A stretch of 64,000 bases of DNA from Candidatus Krumholzibacteriia bacterium (GTDB lineage Bacteria; Krumholzibacteriota; Krumholzibacteriia; WVZY01; JAKEHA01), in the NCBI GenBank assembly GCA_029865265.1, contig JAOUHG010000009.1, positions 58,948 to 122,947 on the forward strand, in the 5' to 3' direction. The position numbers and the translations under genes were made by a program. Of this stretch, positions 9,366-19,628 are shown piece after piece (the stretch's first letter is position 1; every line of letters begins with the position of its first letter). Below the pieces are notes generated by a model. It made no database searches and was not told where the DNA came from. It was given only the letters and a program-made list of their open reading frames with translations.

Positions 9366-9406
9366 GGCCCCTTCCGGTTCACCCACCCATGCCGTATCAT
9401 GGGAGG

Positions 9407-11194
9407 GTGAACCCCCCGCGCCTCGCCTTGATCATTCTGTTCGCGGGCGCTTCGCTGCTGTCGTGCTCCAGCGACCCCGTCGCGCCCGGCGGCCCCGGCA
9501 CCGCCACCGGCGCGTACGACATCCGCCTGGAGTCGTTCGGGGAACGCGTCAGTTCCGTGTGGGGCCGAAGCGCCAACGACGTGTATGCCGGCGCCGACAT
9601 GCTGCTCCATTTCGACGGCCGGCGCTGGACGCCCACCCCCTTGCCGCGCGAGATGTCCGGGTATACCGAAGTGTGGGGAACCGCCAGCGGCGAACTGCTG
9701 TTGCCGGGCTATGATCGCATCTACCGGTCCAGCGGCGGCACCTGGGACTACGTTGCCATGCCCTTCTACGCCCGCGCCGTGTGCGGACTCCCCAGCGGCG
9801 AGATTCTCGTGGCAGCCGACGAGGGGTACGTGTACCGCTACGACGGCGCCACCTGGTCGGAGGACTCCGTGACCACGGGCGTCTACTTCCGCGACATTCA
9901 CGCCACGTCGACGACGAATGTGTTCGCCGTGGGCGAACCCGATTTCTACTCGAGCACCGGGCCTTCGACAATCGCGCAATACGATGGCAATGAGTGGCAC
10001 TGCGCGTCCATCGACAGCATGCGATCGTTCTACAGCGTCCTTGGCCTGCAGGACGGTTCGGCTTTTGTTCTGGGCTCGGACTACAACTGGGAAACGGGAT
10101 TGTTTCGTTACGTGAACGGGCTCCCGCTGGCTCCGGTGGTTCCGGGCGGCGATCGGTTCATCCCGGCGACCCTGTGGGGGACCGGAGCCGACGTCTATGT
10201 CGGCGGGAGGGACGACGTGGGGGCGGTCGTCTATCACAACGACGGCGCAAGCTGGGTTCCGCAGCGCATTGCCGCCAGCAGCCAGCCGGGATCCGGATGG
10301 ACCGCGCCCACCGGCGAGGTATTCACGACGCACTCGCGCAATGGCCTCTATAAGACAGATGCCGCCGCGAGCGAACGTATCCTGGGCGGCGGAATTGAAA
10401 ACATCAGCACCATGTGGGCGTCTCCCGAGGGTGACATCTTCGTCGCCGGCGTGAGCGCGTACCGCTTTGACGGAGAGAACTGGATCGACCTGGACAAGGA
10501 GTCCATCACGTCCAACTGGGTGTACGGAATCGACGGCACCAGCAACCGCGACCTCTACGCCGTCGGTTCCGGCATGATCCTCCACTACGACGGCGCGGTG
10601 TGGGACTGGGTGAGCGGCGCCTTCCAGGAGAGCCTCAGAGACGTGGCGGTGGCGGGGGTCCGCGTTTTTGCCGTGGGTGACTACGGCGGCATTGTTCAGT
10701 TCGACGGCCGTGCGTGGGAGAGGACCGAGATCCCGGGCGCCCGGATGATCGCCGTGGATGCGTGGGAGGGCGGCGCCATCGCGGTGGGCGTGGAGGGCGG
10801 GATCACCCGTCACGATGGCACCGCGTGGCGCCTCGAAGAGAGCCCGGTCTCCTGGTGGCTCTTCGACGTGGTTGCGTTCGGCCCCCACGACATCATCGCC
10901 GTGGGTGAGAACGCCTGGGAGATCGTGGTCTACGACGGACGCACGTGGATGACGCGACCCATCGAGTCGTACCGGGCGACCGGCCGTGGTAACCCAAGCG
11001 AAGCCATCTGGGGACGCTCGTCGAGGGATTTCTACGTCGCGCAGTATGCGGGGACAATCCAGCGTTTCGCCGGCGGGAGCTGGTCGGAACTACCGCACGT
11101 CATCTCCCAGGGTGTCAGCGGGGTGGCCGGTACGCCCAACGGCGACGTGTTCGTCTCCGGGAGCGACAAGATCATCAGCTACCGCCGGCGCTGA
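9407..11194 (+). CDS. Lipoprotein with ~13 beta-propeller repeats (paralogue 1)
   Basis: The 595-aa protein starts with a lipoprotein signal (VNPPRLALIILFAGASLLSC, lipobox LLSC), so it is probably anchored in the outer membrane or surface. The rest is about 12-13 degenerate repeats of ~43 residues with the pattern VWG.S..DVYA.G..(L/I)LHFDGR.W, as in BNR/YVTN/WD40-like propellers. Thirteen to fourteen blades could form two seven-bladed propellers. Function is unknown. The GTG at 9407 is chosen because it is in frame directly before the signal peptide and no ATG precedes it in frame. A TATCAT word at 9395-9400 ends 6 nt upstream, suggesting a leaderless message. The two other paralogues lie at 13.5 and 15.3 kb. 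Its 3' end overlaps dinB (opposite strand) by 16 nt. Confidence 0.85.
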   Translation: MNPPRLALIILFAGASLLSCSSDPVAPGGPGTATGAYDIRLESFGERVSSVWGRSANDVYAGADMLLHFDGRRWTPTPLPREMSGYTEVWGTASGELLLPGYDRIYRSSGGTWDYVAMPFYARAVCGLPSGEILVAADEGYVYRYDGATWSEDSVTTGVYFRDIHATSTTNVFAVGEPDFYSSTGPSTIAQYDGNEWHCASIDSMRSFYSVLGLQDGSAFVLGSDYNWETGLFRYVNGLPLAPVVPGGDRFIPATLWGTGADVYVGGRDDVGAVVYHNDGASWVPQRIAASSQPGSGWTAPTGEVFTTHSRNGLYKTDAAASERILGGGIENISTMWASPEGDIFVAGVSAYRFDGENWIDLDKESITSNWVYGIDGTSNRDLYAVGSGMILHYDGAVWDWVSGAFQESLRDVAVAGVRVFAVGDYGGIVQFDGRAWERTEIPGARMIAVDAWEGGAIAVGVEGGITRHDGTAWRLEESPVSWWLFDVVAFGPHDIIAVGENAWEIVVYDGRTWMTRPIESYRATGRGNPSEAIWGRSSRDFYVAQYAGTIQRFAGGSWSELPHVISQGVSGVAGTPNGDVFVSGSDKIISYRRR

Positions 11195-12399
11195 TCGTCG
11201 CGCTTCTTCGCGGCACGGCTTCCCCGCGCCACCGCACCACTCCCGAATTTTTCCTTCAGGCGATCCATCACCGCATCCAGCGCGCGGTTGCGCGAGGTGG
11301 TCTCGCGCTTCGCGGCCGGCGTGTCCGAGAACAGGTCGCGGGTGAGTTCTTCCGCGTGCACCAGGTTGGAGAGCGACACCCCCAGCAGGCGCAGCGCGCG
11401 CCCGCGCCGGCCGAGTTTCTCTTCCAGCAGGTGGCGCGCGGCGTCGCGGATCAGCACCGAGTCGTAGGTGGCATCGGGCAGTGTCATGGCGCGGGTGACG
11501 GTGGTGAAGTCCGCGTAACGCGCCTTGAGGTTGACGGTGTGGCCGGGCATGCCGTCGGCACGCGCGCGGCCGGCCACGCGCTCGCACAGCAGGTCCAGCT
11601 CAACGCGCAGCGCGTCGGCATCGGCGATGTCCTTTGCGAACGTGTTCTCCGCGCCGATCGACTTGGCCTCCGTGTCCGGCACCACCGGGCGCTCGTCGAT
11701 GCCGCGCGCGAGCTGCTTCAAACGCGGCGCGTACGAACCCGCAATCGCCTCCAGCTGCGCGTCGGGCATCTTCACGAGATCGCCCACGGTAAGGATGCCC
11801 GCCCCGGCCAGCGCCTTCTCCGTCACCTTGCCCACCCCCCACAGCCGCCACACCGGCAACGGCGCCAGGCGCGCCTCCGCCTCCTCCCGGGTGATGACCA
11901 CGAAGCCGTCGGGCTTCTCGAGGTCGCTGGCGAGCTTGGCCAGGTACTTGTTGGGCGCCACCCCCACCGACGCCACCAGCCCCACCTCGTCGCGGATGCG
12001 CCGCTTGATCAAACGGCCGATCTCCTCCCCGCTGCCGAACAGCGCGCGGCTGGCGGTGACGTCCAGGAAGGCTTCGTCGATGGAGAGGGGTTCGATGAGC
12101 GGGGTGTAGGTTTCGAAGATCCTGCGGATCTCATGCGACAACTCGACGTAGCGCGACATGCGCGGCGTGATGAAGATGCCGTGCGGGCAGAGCTTGTGGG
12201 CACGCGCCGAACTCATGGCGCTGTGCACGCCGAACGTGCGCGCCTCGTACGACGCCGCCGACACCACCCCGCGCGACTCGGCCGCGCCACCGACGATGAC
12301 GGGCTTGCCGGCCAGCGCCGGGTTGTCCATGACCTCCACGGATGCGTAGAATGCATCCATGTCGACGTGGAGGATGGCGCGATGGGCGTGATCGGGCAT
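11179..12399 (-). CDS. dinB: DNA polymerase IV (Y-family translesion polymerase)
   Basis: The 406-aa protein is a complete Y-family polymerase. Catalytic carboxylates are D13 in HVDMDAFYASVE and D108/E109 in PLSIDEAFLDVT. The steric-gate region FY follows D15. GVAPNKYLAKLASDLEKPDG, the thumb HhH segment (WRLWGVGKVTEKAL...GI.TVGDL) and a little-finger domain are present. Its role is error-prone bypass and mismatch extension at stalled forks. The C-terminus is short and basic (AAKKRDDQRRR) with no clear QLxLF clamp motif, although LFSDTP near residue 360 might serve. ATG 12399 gives the family start MPDHAHRAILHVDMDAF. It converges with and overlaps the propeller lipoprotein by 16 nt. A divergent SDR starts 115 nt away. 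Confidence 0.95.
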   Translation of the reverse strand: MPDHAHRAILHVDMDAFYASVEVMDNPALAGKPVIVGGAAESRGVVSAASYEARTFGVHSAMSSARAHKLCPHGIFITPRMSRYVELSHEIRRIFETYTPLIEPLSIDEAFLDVTASRALFGSGEEIGRLIKRRIRDEVGLVASVGVAPNKYLAKLASDLEKPDGFVVITREEAEARLAPLPVWRLWGVGKVTEKALAGAGILTVGDLVKMPDAQLEAIAGSYAPRLKQLARGIDERPVVPDTEAKSIGAENTFAKDIADADALRVELDLLCERVAGRARADGMPGHTVNLKARYADFTTVTRAMTLPDATYDSVLIRDAARHLLEEKLGRRGRALRLLGVSLSNLVHAEELTRDLFSDTPAAKRETTSRNRALDAVMDRLKEKFGSGAVARGSRAAKKRDDQRRR

Positions 12400-12514
12400 A
12401 GTGATTCTCGGCGCTGAAACGCGCAGGCGGGATCGGCTGGAGGCATTGTACCGCGCGCCGCGCCCGCCAGCAAGCCCCTTCACGGTTGCGCGGCATACGG
12501 GTATGATGCGCGGC

Positions 12515-13378
12515 GTGAGCAACGCACCCATGCGCGACAAGATCGTCGTCGTCACCGGCGCCAGCTCCGGCATCGGCAAGGCATCCGCGGCCGGCATCGC
12601 CGCGCTCGGCGCGCACACCGTGCTGGTGAGCCGCACCGCAAAGCGCGGGCGCAAGGCCCTGGACGAGATGGCGCGCGCCTGCACGTCGCCGTCGCTGGAC
12701 CTGCTGGTGGCGGATCTCTCCACCATGGCCGCGGTGCGGGACCTTGCAGATACATTCAACGCAAAGTACCAGCGCCTCGACGTGCTCTTCAACAACGCCG
12801 GCATCCTCACCAGTCGGCGCCGCGTCACCGCGGACGGCTTCGAGGAGCAGTTCTTCGTGAACTACCTGTCGTACTACCTGCTCACCGGCCTGCTCCTCGA
12901 CCGGCTGCGCGCGGGTGCGGCGTCGCGCATCATCAACATGACGTCGTCGTCCCACTCGAGCGGCATTCTCGACTTCGACGACCTGCAGATGGAACGCCGC
13001 TACCGGGGCTGGCAGCAGTACGCCAACACCAAGCTCATGAGCATGGTGTTCACCTATGCGCTGGCGCGACGCCTGCAGGGCTCCCACGTGACCGCCAACT
13101 GTCTCCATCCCGGCGTCATCCACACCGGCCTCCTGCGCAACTTCTCATCGGTGCTGAACCTGATGTTTCACGCGCTGCAGCGCTTCTTCAAGCAGCCCGA
13201 CGACGGCGCCGAGACGCCGGTGTACCTGGCCTCATCGCAGGAGGTGGCGGGCGTGAGCGGGAAGTATTTCCGCCGCTGCGAGCCCATGGGAACCACCGCG
13301 GCGTCCAACGACCCGGTGGTCCAGGAGCGCCTGTGGTCCGAGAGCGAGCGCTTGTCCGGCTTTCACTACTCGCTCTGA
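12515..13378 (+). CDS. Short-chain dehydrogenase of the retinol-dehydrogenase/oxidoreductase type
   Basis: The product is about 287 aa with VVVTGASSGIGKASA (TGxxxGxG), an Arg after strand 2 (LVSRT), VLFNNAG and an active-site YANTK (YxxxK) in GWQQYANTKLM. The layout, with SSSHSSGILDFDDLQ before the Tyr, matches the RDH11/WWOX-like SDR branch, probably NADP(H)-dependent. Substrate is unknown. Start is uncertain. GTG 12515 is used because a TATGAT word (12502-12507) ends 7 nt upstream, consistent with a leaderless message. ATG 12530 (MRDKIVVV) would remove only five residues. The gene stands alone, divergent from dinB. Confidence 0.85.
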   Translation: MSNAPMRDKIVVVTGASSGIGKASAAGIAALGAHTVLVSRTAKRGRKALDEMARACTSPSLDLLVADLSTMAAVRDLADTFNAKYQRLDVLFNNAGILTSRRRVTADGFEEQFFVNYLSYYLLTGLLLDRLRAGAASRIINMTSSSHSSGILDFDDLQMERRYRGWQQYANTKLMSMVFTYALARRLQGSHVTANCLHPGVIHTGLLRNFSSVLNLMFHALQRFFKQPDDGAETPVYLASSQEVAGVSGKYFRRCEPMGTTAASNDPVVQERLWSESERLSGFHYSL

Positions 13379-13464
13379 AGCGCGATTCGCGGGTTGCCCC
13401 CCGCGCGGCCGCGCCATACAATTGAACCACCCCCCCTCTCGCCAGCACGCCACGGGTTTCCAGA

Positions 13465-15249
13465 ATGCGTACCACGCCTGCATACCCGATCCTCTTGTTC
13501 GCCCTCGCCGGCCTCCTCGCCGCGTGCGGCGACGACCCCGCCGCGCCCGAAGAACCGCCACCCATCGTGAAACCCGCCGTGTGGACCGAACTCCACGGGC
13601 TCCCACCCGCCACCACGCTCTACGCCCTGTGGGTTCCGCGCGACGACTACGTGATCGGCGTGGGCCCGGGTGGCACGGTGATGCGCTGGGACGGGCAGGA
13701 GTGGGCGACGATCGCCAACGACGGGACGCGCAACCTGTACGCAATCGCCGGCGTCACCGGGGGCGAAACGGTGGCGGTGGGCGACGGCGGCGAGATCGTG
13801 CGTTTCGAAACCACGCAGTTTGTGAAGACCACCGGGGCCACCACCGAGAACCTGCGCGGCCTGTGGACGCCGGGCGGCAGCGCGTTCACCGCCGTCGGCA
13901 GTGGTGGTGTGATTCTGCGCGGGGACGGAAACGCGTGGAGCCTGGATACGAGTCCCGTCGTCACGCCGCTGTTCGGCGTGTGGGGATCGGGTGTGAACGA
14001 CGTCTTCGCGGTGGGATTGAACGGCGTCATCATTCACTTCGACGGTACCGCATGGACACCGATGGCCAGCGGCAGCAACGCGCTGCTGGCGGCGGTTGCC
14101 GGCAGCGCGTCCGACGACGTGTACGCGGTGGGCGAGGCGGGAACGGTGCTGCACTACGACGGCGCGGCCTGGTCGCCCATGGTGAGCGGCACGCAGGAAA
14201 CGCTGCAGGGGGTTACCGCCGGCAATCGAACCGTGGCGGTTGGCGCCAACGGCACCGTGATATCGCTCGCGGGCGGGTCGTGGAACACCGAGCCCGCCAT
14301 CACGGGAGAATGGCTCTACGGCGCGGCGCAATCGGGGGCGAGCACATGGGTGGTGGGGGCACGCGCCATCCTCCACGACGGCGGCGCAGGTTGGGCGCCG
14401 GAGACGCGCGGCGCGGTGCCGCAACTGAGTGGCATCACGGGCCCGCCGCATACACCCCTGCGCGTGGTGGGTGGCGGCGGTTACGTCGCCCGGCAGCTTG
14501 GCGACGCATGGCACTGGGAAGATGCGGGCAACGCTCGCACCTTCAACGCAATCTGGTGCGAGCCGGGTGGCGACGTGTTCGCGGTGGGCAGCAACCGCAT
14601 CGTGCACCACGATGGAATCGCCTGGGTGGAGGAGTACAACTCCCCGGTGGAACTGCTCGACGTCGCCGGTGGACCGTCGGGCGTGTATGCGGTCGGCACC
14701 GGCGGGGCGATCCTGCGCCGTAACTTTGGCGTGTGGACCTCCGTGCGGCCCACCACGCCGGTCTTCAACGACCTGCGCGCCTACACCAGCCTCGCCGGGG
14801 ACGAGGCGTACATCGTCGGCTCGGACGGCCGGCTGCTCGCGTTCAACGGTGCCGCCTGGGTCGTATCCGATTCGAGAATCACCACACAACTCAACGACGT
14901 CACCGGTTCGGTGCCCGGCAGCTCGGTTCGCGCGGCGGCGGTCGGAGAGACGAGCCGGGGCGGACAGGGGACCATCATCGGCTTGAGCCCGGTGAAGGGG
15001 CGGGGATGGGAGGCCATGCCCAGTCCCACCCCGAAATCACTTCTGGCGCTGGCGCGCGGTCCCCAGGGCCGCCTGTATGCAGTGGGACAGAGCGGCGTGG
15101 TGATCGCGTACGACGGCACGGCGTGGTCGGTGGTGCCCTCCCCCACACTCAAAACGCTGCGCGGCGCGTGGTCGGACGGCAAGCGGCTGTTCGTCACCGG
15201 CGGCGAACAAACCAGCGGCACCGTGGTCCTGCGCTACGCCACGCCTTGA
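13465..15249 (+). CDS. Lipoprotein with ~13 beta-propeller repeats (paralogue 2)
   Basis: The 594-aa lipoprotein (signal MRTTPAYPILLFALAGLLAAC, lipobox LAAC) is followed by a Pro-rich tether (PAAPEEPPPIVKP) and about 13 repeats of ~43 residues. The repeat pattern is GVWGSG.NDVFAVGLNG.IIHFDGTAW.PM.SG. Some blades have lost the aromatic DG.W turn (for example RFETTQF), so repeats are diverged. It resembles the genes at 9407 and 15282 and lies 32 nt before the latter. Localisation at the cell surface or periplasm is inferred from the lipobox, and no catalytic residues are visible. A TACAAT word lies at 13417-13422, 42 nt before the ATG. Confidence 0.85.
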   Translation: MRTTPAYPILLFALAGLLAACGDDPAAPEEPPPIVKPAVWTELHGLPPATTLYALWVPRDDYVIGVGPGGTVMRWDGQEWATIANDGTRNLYAIAGVTGGETVAVGDGGEIVRFETTQFVKTTGATTENLRGLWTPGGSAFTAVGSGGVILRGDGNAWSLDTSPVVTPLFGVWGSGVNDVFAVGLNGVIIHFDGTAWTPMASGSNALLAAVAGSASDDVYAVGEAGTVLHYDGAAWSPMVSGTQETLQGVTAGNRTVAVGANGTVISLAGGSWNTEPAITGEWLYGAAQSGASTWVVGARAILHDGGAGWAPETRGAVPQLSGITGPPHTPLRVVGGGGYVARQLGDAWHWEDAGNARTFNAIWCEPGGDVFAVGSNRIVHHDGIAWVEEYNSPVELLDVAGGPSGVYAVGTGGAILRRNFGVWTSVRPTTPVFNDLRAYTSLAGDEAYIVGSDGRLLAFNGAAWVVSDSRITTQLNDVTGSVPGSSVRAAAVGETSRGGQGTIIGLSPVKGRGWEAMPSPTPKSLLALARGPQGRLYAVGQSGVVIAYDGTAWSVVPSPTLKTLRGAWSDGKRLFVTGGEQTSGTVVLRYATP

Positions 15250-15281
15250 TCTGAGCGCGCGACGCGACTATCCTCTATCAC

Positions 15282-17075
15282 TTGAAGTTCCCTCCCATCA
15301 GACGACTGGCGCCAGTGGCCGGCCTGCTGGCCACGCTCGCGTTCTCCGCGTGCACGGACACCGTCGTGCTTCCCCCACCACCACCCGGGTACGCGTTCAG
15401 ACCGGAGGTCGCCGAGATCGGGTCGTTTCACGACGTGTGGGCGGGTGCGGCGGACGACATGTGGGCGGTGGGCGGACGCGGCCTGATTCTCCACTACGAC
15501 GGCGCACTCTGGCAGCGTGTGGAGAGCGGTGTCAGCGAGGAGATCAACGGCGTGTGGGGCGACGGCACCGGCGCCGTGTACGCGGTGGGCAACAACGGCC
15601 TGCTGCTTCGTTTCGACGGCACCGCCTGGCTTCCCATCACCTCTCCCACCGCGGAGGGCCTCAACGCCATCTCCGGCACCGCGCCCGACAATATCTTCGC
15701 GGTGGGCAACCGTGGCACCGTCATCCACTACAACGGCAACGCGTGGACACCACAGCAGACCGGCACGGTGACGGCGAACCTGCGCGGCGTATGGGCGTAC
15801 TCACCGTCGGTGGCGTACGCGGTTGGCAACGACGGCACCGTTCTCTCGTATTCCGGCGGTGGCTGGTCAACCATCGCGCCGGCCACCTCCGAACACCTGC
15901 GCGGCGTGTTTGGTTTCTCGGACAGCGACGTGTTCGCGGCGGGCAACAACGGGGCTATTCTCCACTACGACGGCGTGTCGTGGACCCCGCAGAGCAGCGG
16001 GGTCACACGCTGGCTGCAGGGGCTGTGGGGCGTTTCCTCCGCCGACATGTTCGCGAGCGGCGAGGGCGGGACGGTGTTGCACTACGACGGCAGCGCGTGG
16101 ACGCGCTTCACTTCCAACATCTTCACCACCCAGTACTTCGAGGGGATGGACGGAACCGCGAATGACAACGTGGTGGCGGTGGGCACGCTGGGCACGCTGG
16201 TGCGCTACGACGGTGCGGAGTGGAAGAAGGAATTGAGCGACGTGGGCGCCATCGTGCGGCGCGGCCTGTGGGGCACGGGCAACGACGACCTCTACCTGGT
16301 GGGAACCTACGGCGAGATCTTCCACCGCCGCGGCGGCGAGTGGCGCTTCATCGCCGGTGGCCGGCCGCAGTCGCTCAACGACGTGTGGGGTGCGGGCGGC
16401 GAGATCATCGTGGTGGGTGACGCGGGCCTCGCGATGCACCGGGACCGGAGCGGCTGGGTGGTGATGGACACCGGAAGCAGCGAAGGCCTCAACGGCGTGT
16501 GGGTTGCGAGCCCCGGCGACGCTTTTGCGGTTGGAAACAACGGCGCCATTCTGCACTGGGACGGCGCGGCGTGGTCGCCGCAGAACAGCGGGAGTTCACG
16601 CGTGCTGCACGACGTCTGGGGCACATCGGCCACTCATGTCCTCGCGGTCGGCAACGATGGTCTGGTGCTACGCTACGACGGAACTTCATGGGGCCCGGAA
16701 GCCATGCTGGATGCGGTGGCGCTGCGCGCGGTGTGGGGTTCGTCGGCGTCCAACGTAATCGCGGTGGGAACGGGCGCGGCCGGCCAGGGCAACGCGTTTC
16801 GCTTCGACGGCGTGGCGTGGAAGAAGGAGACCATCGGAACCAGCGCCGCCCTGGAAGCGGTGCACGGCGTGTCCGCGGGCGATATCTTTGCCGTCGGCAT
16901 CGGCGGGGGCGGCATCGGCACGTTCAAGGACAGCTTCTTCCATTTCGACGGCGCCACGTGGCGGCGGTCGTCCACGCAGAGCTACGTCCACCTCTCCGGG
17001 GTGTGGGCGGTGTCGGAGTCCACCGTGTACACCTGTGGCACAGGAACGGTTCTGTACCGGGGAACACTCAAGTAG
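15282..17075 (+). CDS. Lipoprotein with 13 beta-propeller repeats (paralogue 3)
   Basis: The 597-aa product is the most regular of the three paralogues. Thirteen (H/R/S)(Y/F/W)(D/N)G..W turns can be counted, each preceded by VWG.....(D/N)V.AVGN.G. The signal reads LKFPPIRRLAPVAGLLATLAFSAC (lipobox FSAC) and is followed by a Pro run (LPPPPPGY) as tether. It begins with TTG at 15282. The next in-frame ATG would delete the signal peptide, so a non-ATG start is required. TATCCT/CTATCA words immediately upstream could be the -10. A surface-exposed structural or binding role is conceivable, but function is unknown. It follows paralogue 2 by 32 nt, an apparent tandem duplication. Confidence 0.85.
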   Translation: MKFPPIRRLAPVAGLLATLAFSACTDTVVLPPPPPGYAFRPEVAEIGSFHDVWAGAADDMWAVGGRGLILHYDGALWQRVESGVSEEINGVWGDGTGAVYAVGNNGLLLRFDGTAWLPITSPTAEGLNAISGTAPDNIFAVGNRGTVIHYNGNAWTPQQTGTVTANLRGVWAYSPSVAYAVGNDGTVLSYSGGGWSTIAPATSEHLRGVFGFSDSDVFAAGNNGAILHYDGVSWTPQSSGVTRWLQGLWGVSSADMFASGEGGTVLHYDGSAWTRFTSNIFTTQYFEGMDGTANDNVVAVGTLGTLVRYDGAEWKKELSDVGAIVRRGLWGTGNDDLYLVGTYGEIFHRRGGEWRFIAGGRPQSLNDVWGAGGEIIVVGDAGLAMHRDRSGWVVMDTGSSEGLNGVWVASPGDAFAVGNNGAILHWDGAAWSPQNSGSSRVLHDVWGTSATHVLAVGNDGLVLRYDGTSWGPEAMLDAVALRAVWGSSASNVIAVGTGAAGQGNAFRFDGVAWKKETIGTSAALEAVHGVSAGDIFAVGIGGGGIGTFKDSFFHFDGATWRRSSTQSYVHLSGVWAVSESTVYTCGTGTVLYRGTLK

Positions 17076-17114
17076 GGCCGCGCAACGCCGCTCACCCGGC
17101 AGGAAAGGGTGACG

Positions 17115-19628
17115 ATGTCCGTTGGCAGTCACACCCATGGCCTGACCCATGCCGAGGCCCGCGCGCGCCTTGCCCGCCACGGGCCCAACGCGCTTCCCGC
17201 GCAGGAGAAACTGCCCGCGTGGAGGCGCCTCGCCGCCCAGTTCAAGAGCCCGCTGATCTACGTTCTTCTCGCCGCGCTGATCGTCGACCTCGCCGTGTGG
17301 TGGATCGACGGCAGCCACGGCTTCCCCATCGAGTCGCTCGCCATCGGCGTCATCCTGTTGCTGAACGCCTCGCTCGGCGTGTGGCAGGAGCGCAAGGCGG
17401 AGGCGGCGCTCGCGCACCTCAAGACGCTGTCCGCGCCCCTGGCGTGGGTGCGGCGCGACGGCGCGTGGCACCACATCGCCGCCGCGCACATCGTCCCGGG
17501 TGACATCGTGCGCGTCGAGTCCGGGGACCGCGTGCCCGCCGACGGGCTGCTGCGCGGGGCGGAAGTGGCGGTGGACGAATCGATGCTCACCGGCGAGAGC
17601 GTCCCCGTGGACCGCACCGACGGCGATCTCCTCTCCAGCGGGACCATCGTGGTGCGCGGCAGGGCCTTGCTGGAAGTCACCGCGACCGGGGCCGCGAGCG
17701 CCCTGGGCCGCCTCGCCGCCATGCTCGGCGGCATCGAAGCGGAGCAGACGCCCCTCGAACGGCGCATCCGGCATTTCGGCAACCAGGTCGCGGTCTGGAT
17801 CAGCGTGCTGGCGGTGGCGCTGGTGGTGGGCGGTGTCGCCGTGGAGGGAGTTGGATCGATCGGGCACGTGTTCCTTTTCGCGGTTGCGCTCGCGGTCGCC
17901 GCGGTGCCGGAGGGACTGCCTGCGGTGATGACACTGACGCTTACGCTCGGTGTCGAGCGCATGGCGCGCCGCCGCGCCGTGGTACGCAAGCTTGCCGCCG
18001 TCGAAGCACTGGGCTCGGTGACGGTGATCGCCACGGACAAGACCGGTACCATCACCGAGAACCAGATGCACGTCCGCTCCGTCGACTCGCCGTCGCGGGA
18101 GCTGGCGCTGCGCGCGGCGGTTCTCGCCAACGACGCGCAGGAGAGCGCGGGCGACCCCATCGACGTGGCCCTGCTGCGCTTTGCGCGCCAGGAAGGCATC
18201 GACGTTGACGCCATCCACGCCTCCTGCCCCCGCATTTCCGCGCGCCCGTTTGACAGCGGTCACAAGTACATGCGCGCAACCGTGCAGGAAGAAGCGGGCG
18301 TGGTGAGCTACCTCAAGGGCGCGCCCGAGGTGCTGCTGGAACGCTCCACGGTGGACACCACCGGGAGACGGCAGTGGAGCGAGAAGGCGAGCCGGTACGC
18401 GCGCGACGGCCATCGCGTCCTGGGCGTTGCGCGCGGCGCCGGCGCGCGCGACGACGCGCTCGAGTTCCTGGGCCTGGTGCTGATGTGGGATCCGCCCCGC
18501 GGCGAGGTGCCCGACTCAATCCGCCGTGCACTCGACGCCGGCGTGCGCGTCATCATGATCACCGGCGACCACCCGGAGACGGCGCGCGCCATTGCGCGGC
18601 AGGTGGGGATCCCGGGCGACCGGTGTCTAACCGGAGACGATGTCACGGGCATGTCCACCGATGCGCTCGCGCACGCGCTGCGCGAGGTCACCGTCTTTGC
18701 CCGCGTGCGCCCCGAGCACAAGGTGCGGATAATCGAGTCGCTGCAGTCGTCGGGAGAGATCGTGGCCGTGACCGGTGACGGCCTCAACGACGCACCGGCG
18801 CTTAAGCGCGCGGACGTGGGTGTCGCCATGGGGGTACGGGGATCGGATGTTGCCCGCGATGTCGCCGACCTGGTGCTGATGGACGACAACTTTGCGACCA
18901 TCGTGGCGGCCATCGAGGAAGGACGCAGCATCTACGAGAACATCCGCAAGTTCATCCGCTTCCTGTTCTCGACCAACCTCTCCGAAGTCATCGTGGTTTC
19001 GCTGGGCTGGTTTCTGGCGGCTGTTCTTGGCCTGCGCGAGGCCACCGGCACCGTCCTGCTCCCGCTGACGGCCGTGCAGATCCTGTGGATCAATCTGGCC
19101 ACGGACGGGTTGCCCGCACTCGCGCTCGCCCTCGACCGCAATCCCGGGGTGATGCGCCGGCCGCCGCTGCCACCCACCGCGCCCCTGCTGGATACCGCGT
19201 CGCGCCGTTTCGTGCTGGTGAGCGGATCGGCCAAGGCGATGGTGGCTCTGTCCATCCTGGGTGTGATTCCACTGCTCGGCATGTCGGTGGACACCGCGCG
19301 CACGGTGAGCTTTCACTTCCTGTGTATCGGACAGCTGTTCTTCGCCTACCCCGGACGCCGCACATGGCTGAAGCCCATGCCGAACCCGGCATTGCACGCG
19401 GCCATCTTCTTTGGCATCGCCGTACAGGTCGTGATGGGAACGCTGCCCGCCGCCGCGCGCGCACTGGGAACGGTGCCCATGACATGGCCGCTGTGGGCGA
19501 CGGTCATCGTATGCGCCCTTGCCACATGGGGCATGGCGGAACTGGTGAGCCGATGGCAGTGGCAGCAACCCGGCAATCCCCGATTGACAGCCTCACCGCC
19601 GCGCGCGGATGATCGCAGGCACCCATGA
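17115..19628 (+). CDS. P-type cation-transporting ATPase (P2 / Ca2+-ATPase-like)
   Basis: The 837-aa pump has an N-terminal cation-ATPase motif ([20 protein letters not shown]), actuator LTGES, the M4 ion-site motif VPEGLP typical of P2A/P2B Ca2+ (and Na+/K+) pumps, the phosphorylated D308 in [10 protein letters not shown] and hinge [20 protein letters not shown]. The M5-M6 segments are [11 protein letters not shown] and [21 protein letters not shown]. The nucleotide-binding domain is short, which accounts for the modest length. It should export Ca2+ or a related cation with ATP, and exact ion choice is an inference. AGGAAAGG lies 6 nt before ATG 17115 (a GTG at 17109 is possible). The last four bases (ATGA) overlap the start of a Na+/Ca2+ exchanger, which supports a calcium role. 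Confidence 0.93.
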   Translation: MSVGSHTHGLTHAEARARLARHGPNALPAQEKLPAWRRLAAQFKSPLIYVLLAALIVDLAVWWIDGSHGFPIESLAIGVILLLNASLGVWQERKAEAALAHLKTLSAPLAWVRRDGAWHHIAAAHIVPGDIVRVESGDRVPADGLLRGAEVAVDESMLTGESVPVDRTDGDLLSSGTIVVRGRALLEVTATGAASALGRLAAMLGGIEAEQTPLERRIRHFGNQVAVWISVLAVALVVGGVAVEGVGSIGHVFLFAVALAVAAVPEGLPAVMTLTLTLGVERMARRRAVVRKLAAVEALGSVTVIATDKTGTITENQMHVRSVDSPSRELALRAAVLANDAQESAGDPIDVALLRFARQEGIDVDAIHASCPRISARPFDSGHKYMRATVQEEAGVVSYLKGAPEVLLERSTVDTTGRRQWSEKASRYARDGHRVLGVARGAGARDDALEFLGLVLMWDPPRGEVPDSIRRALDAGVRVIMITGDHPETARAIARQVGIPGDRCLTGDDVTGMSTDALAHALREVTVFARVRPEHKVRIIESLQSSGEIVAVTGDGLNDAPALKRADVGVAMGVRGSDVARDVADLVLMDDNFATIVAAIEEGRSIYENIRKFIRFLFSTNLSEVIVVSLGWFLAAVLGLREATGTVLLPLTAVQILWINLATDGLPALALALDRNPGVMRRPPLPPTAPLLDTASRRFVLVSGSAKAMVALSILGVIPLLGMSVDTARTVSFHFLCIGQLFFAYPGRRTWLKPMPNPALHAAIFFGIAVQVVMGTLPAAARALGTVPMTWPLWATVIVCALATWGMAELVSRWQWQQPGNPRLTASPPRADDRRHP

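Noticed and set aside
8411..9406. Upstream extension of the propeller lipoprotein frame
   Set aside because: The frame is open but overlaps the ABC-F and barrel genes in another frame. The lipoprotein signal starting at GTG 9407 is the natural start.
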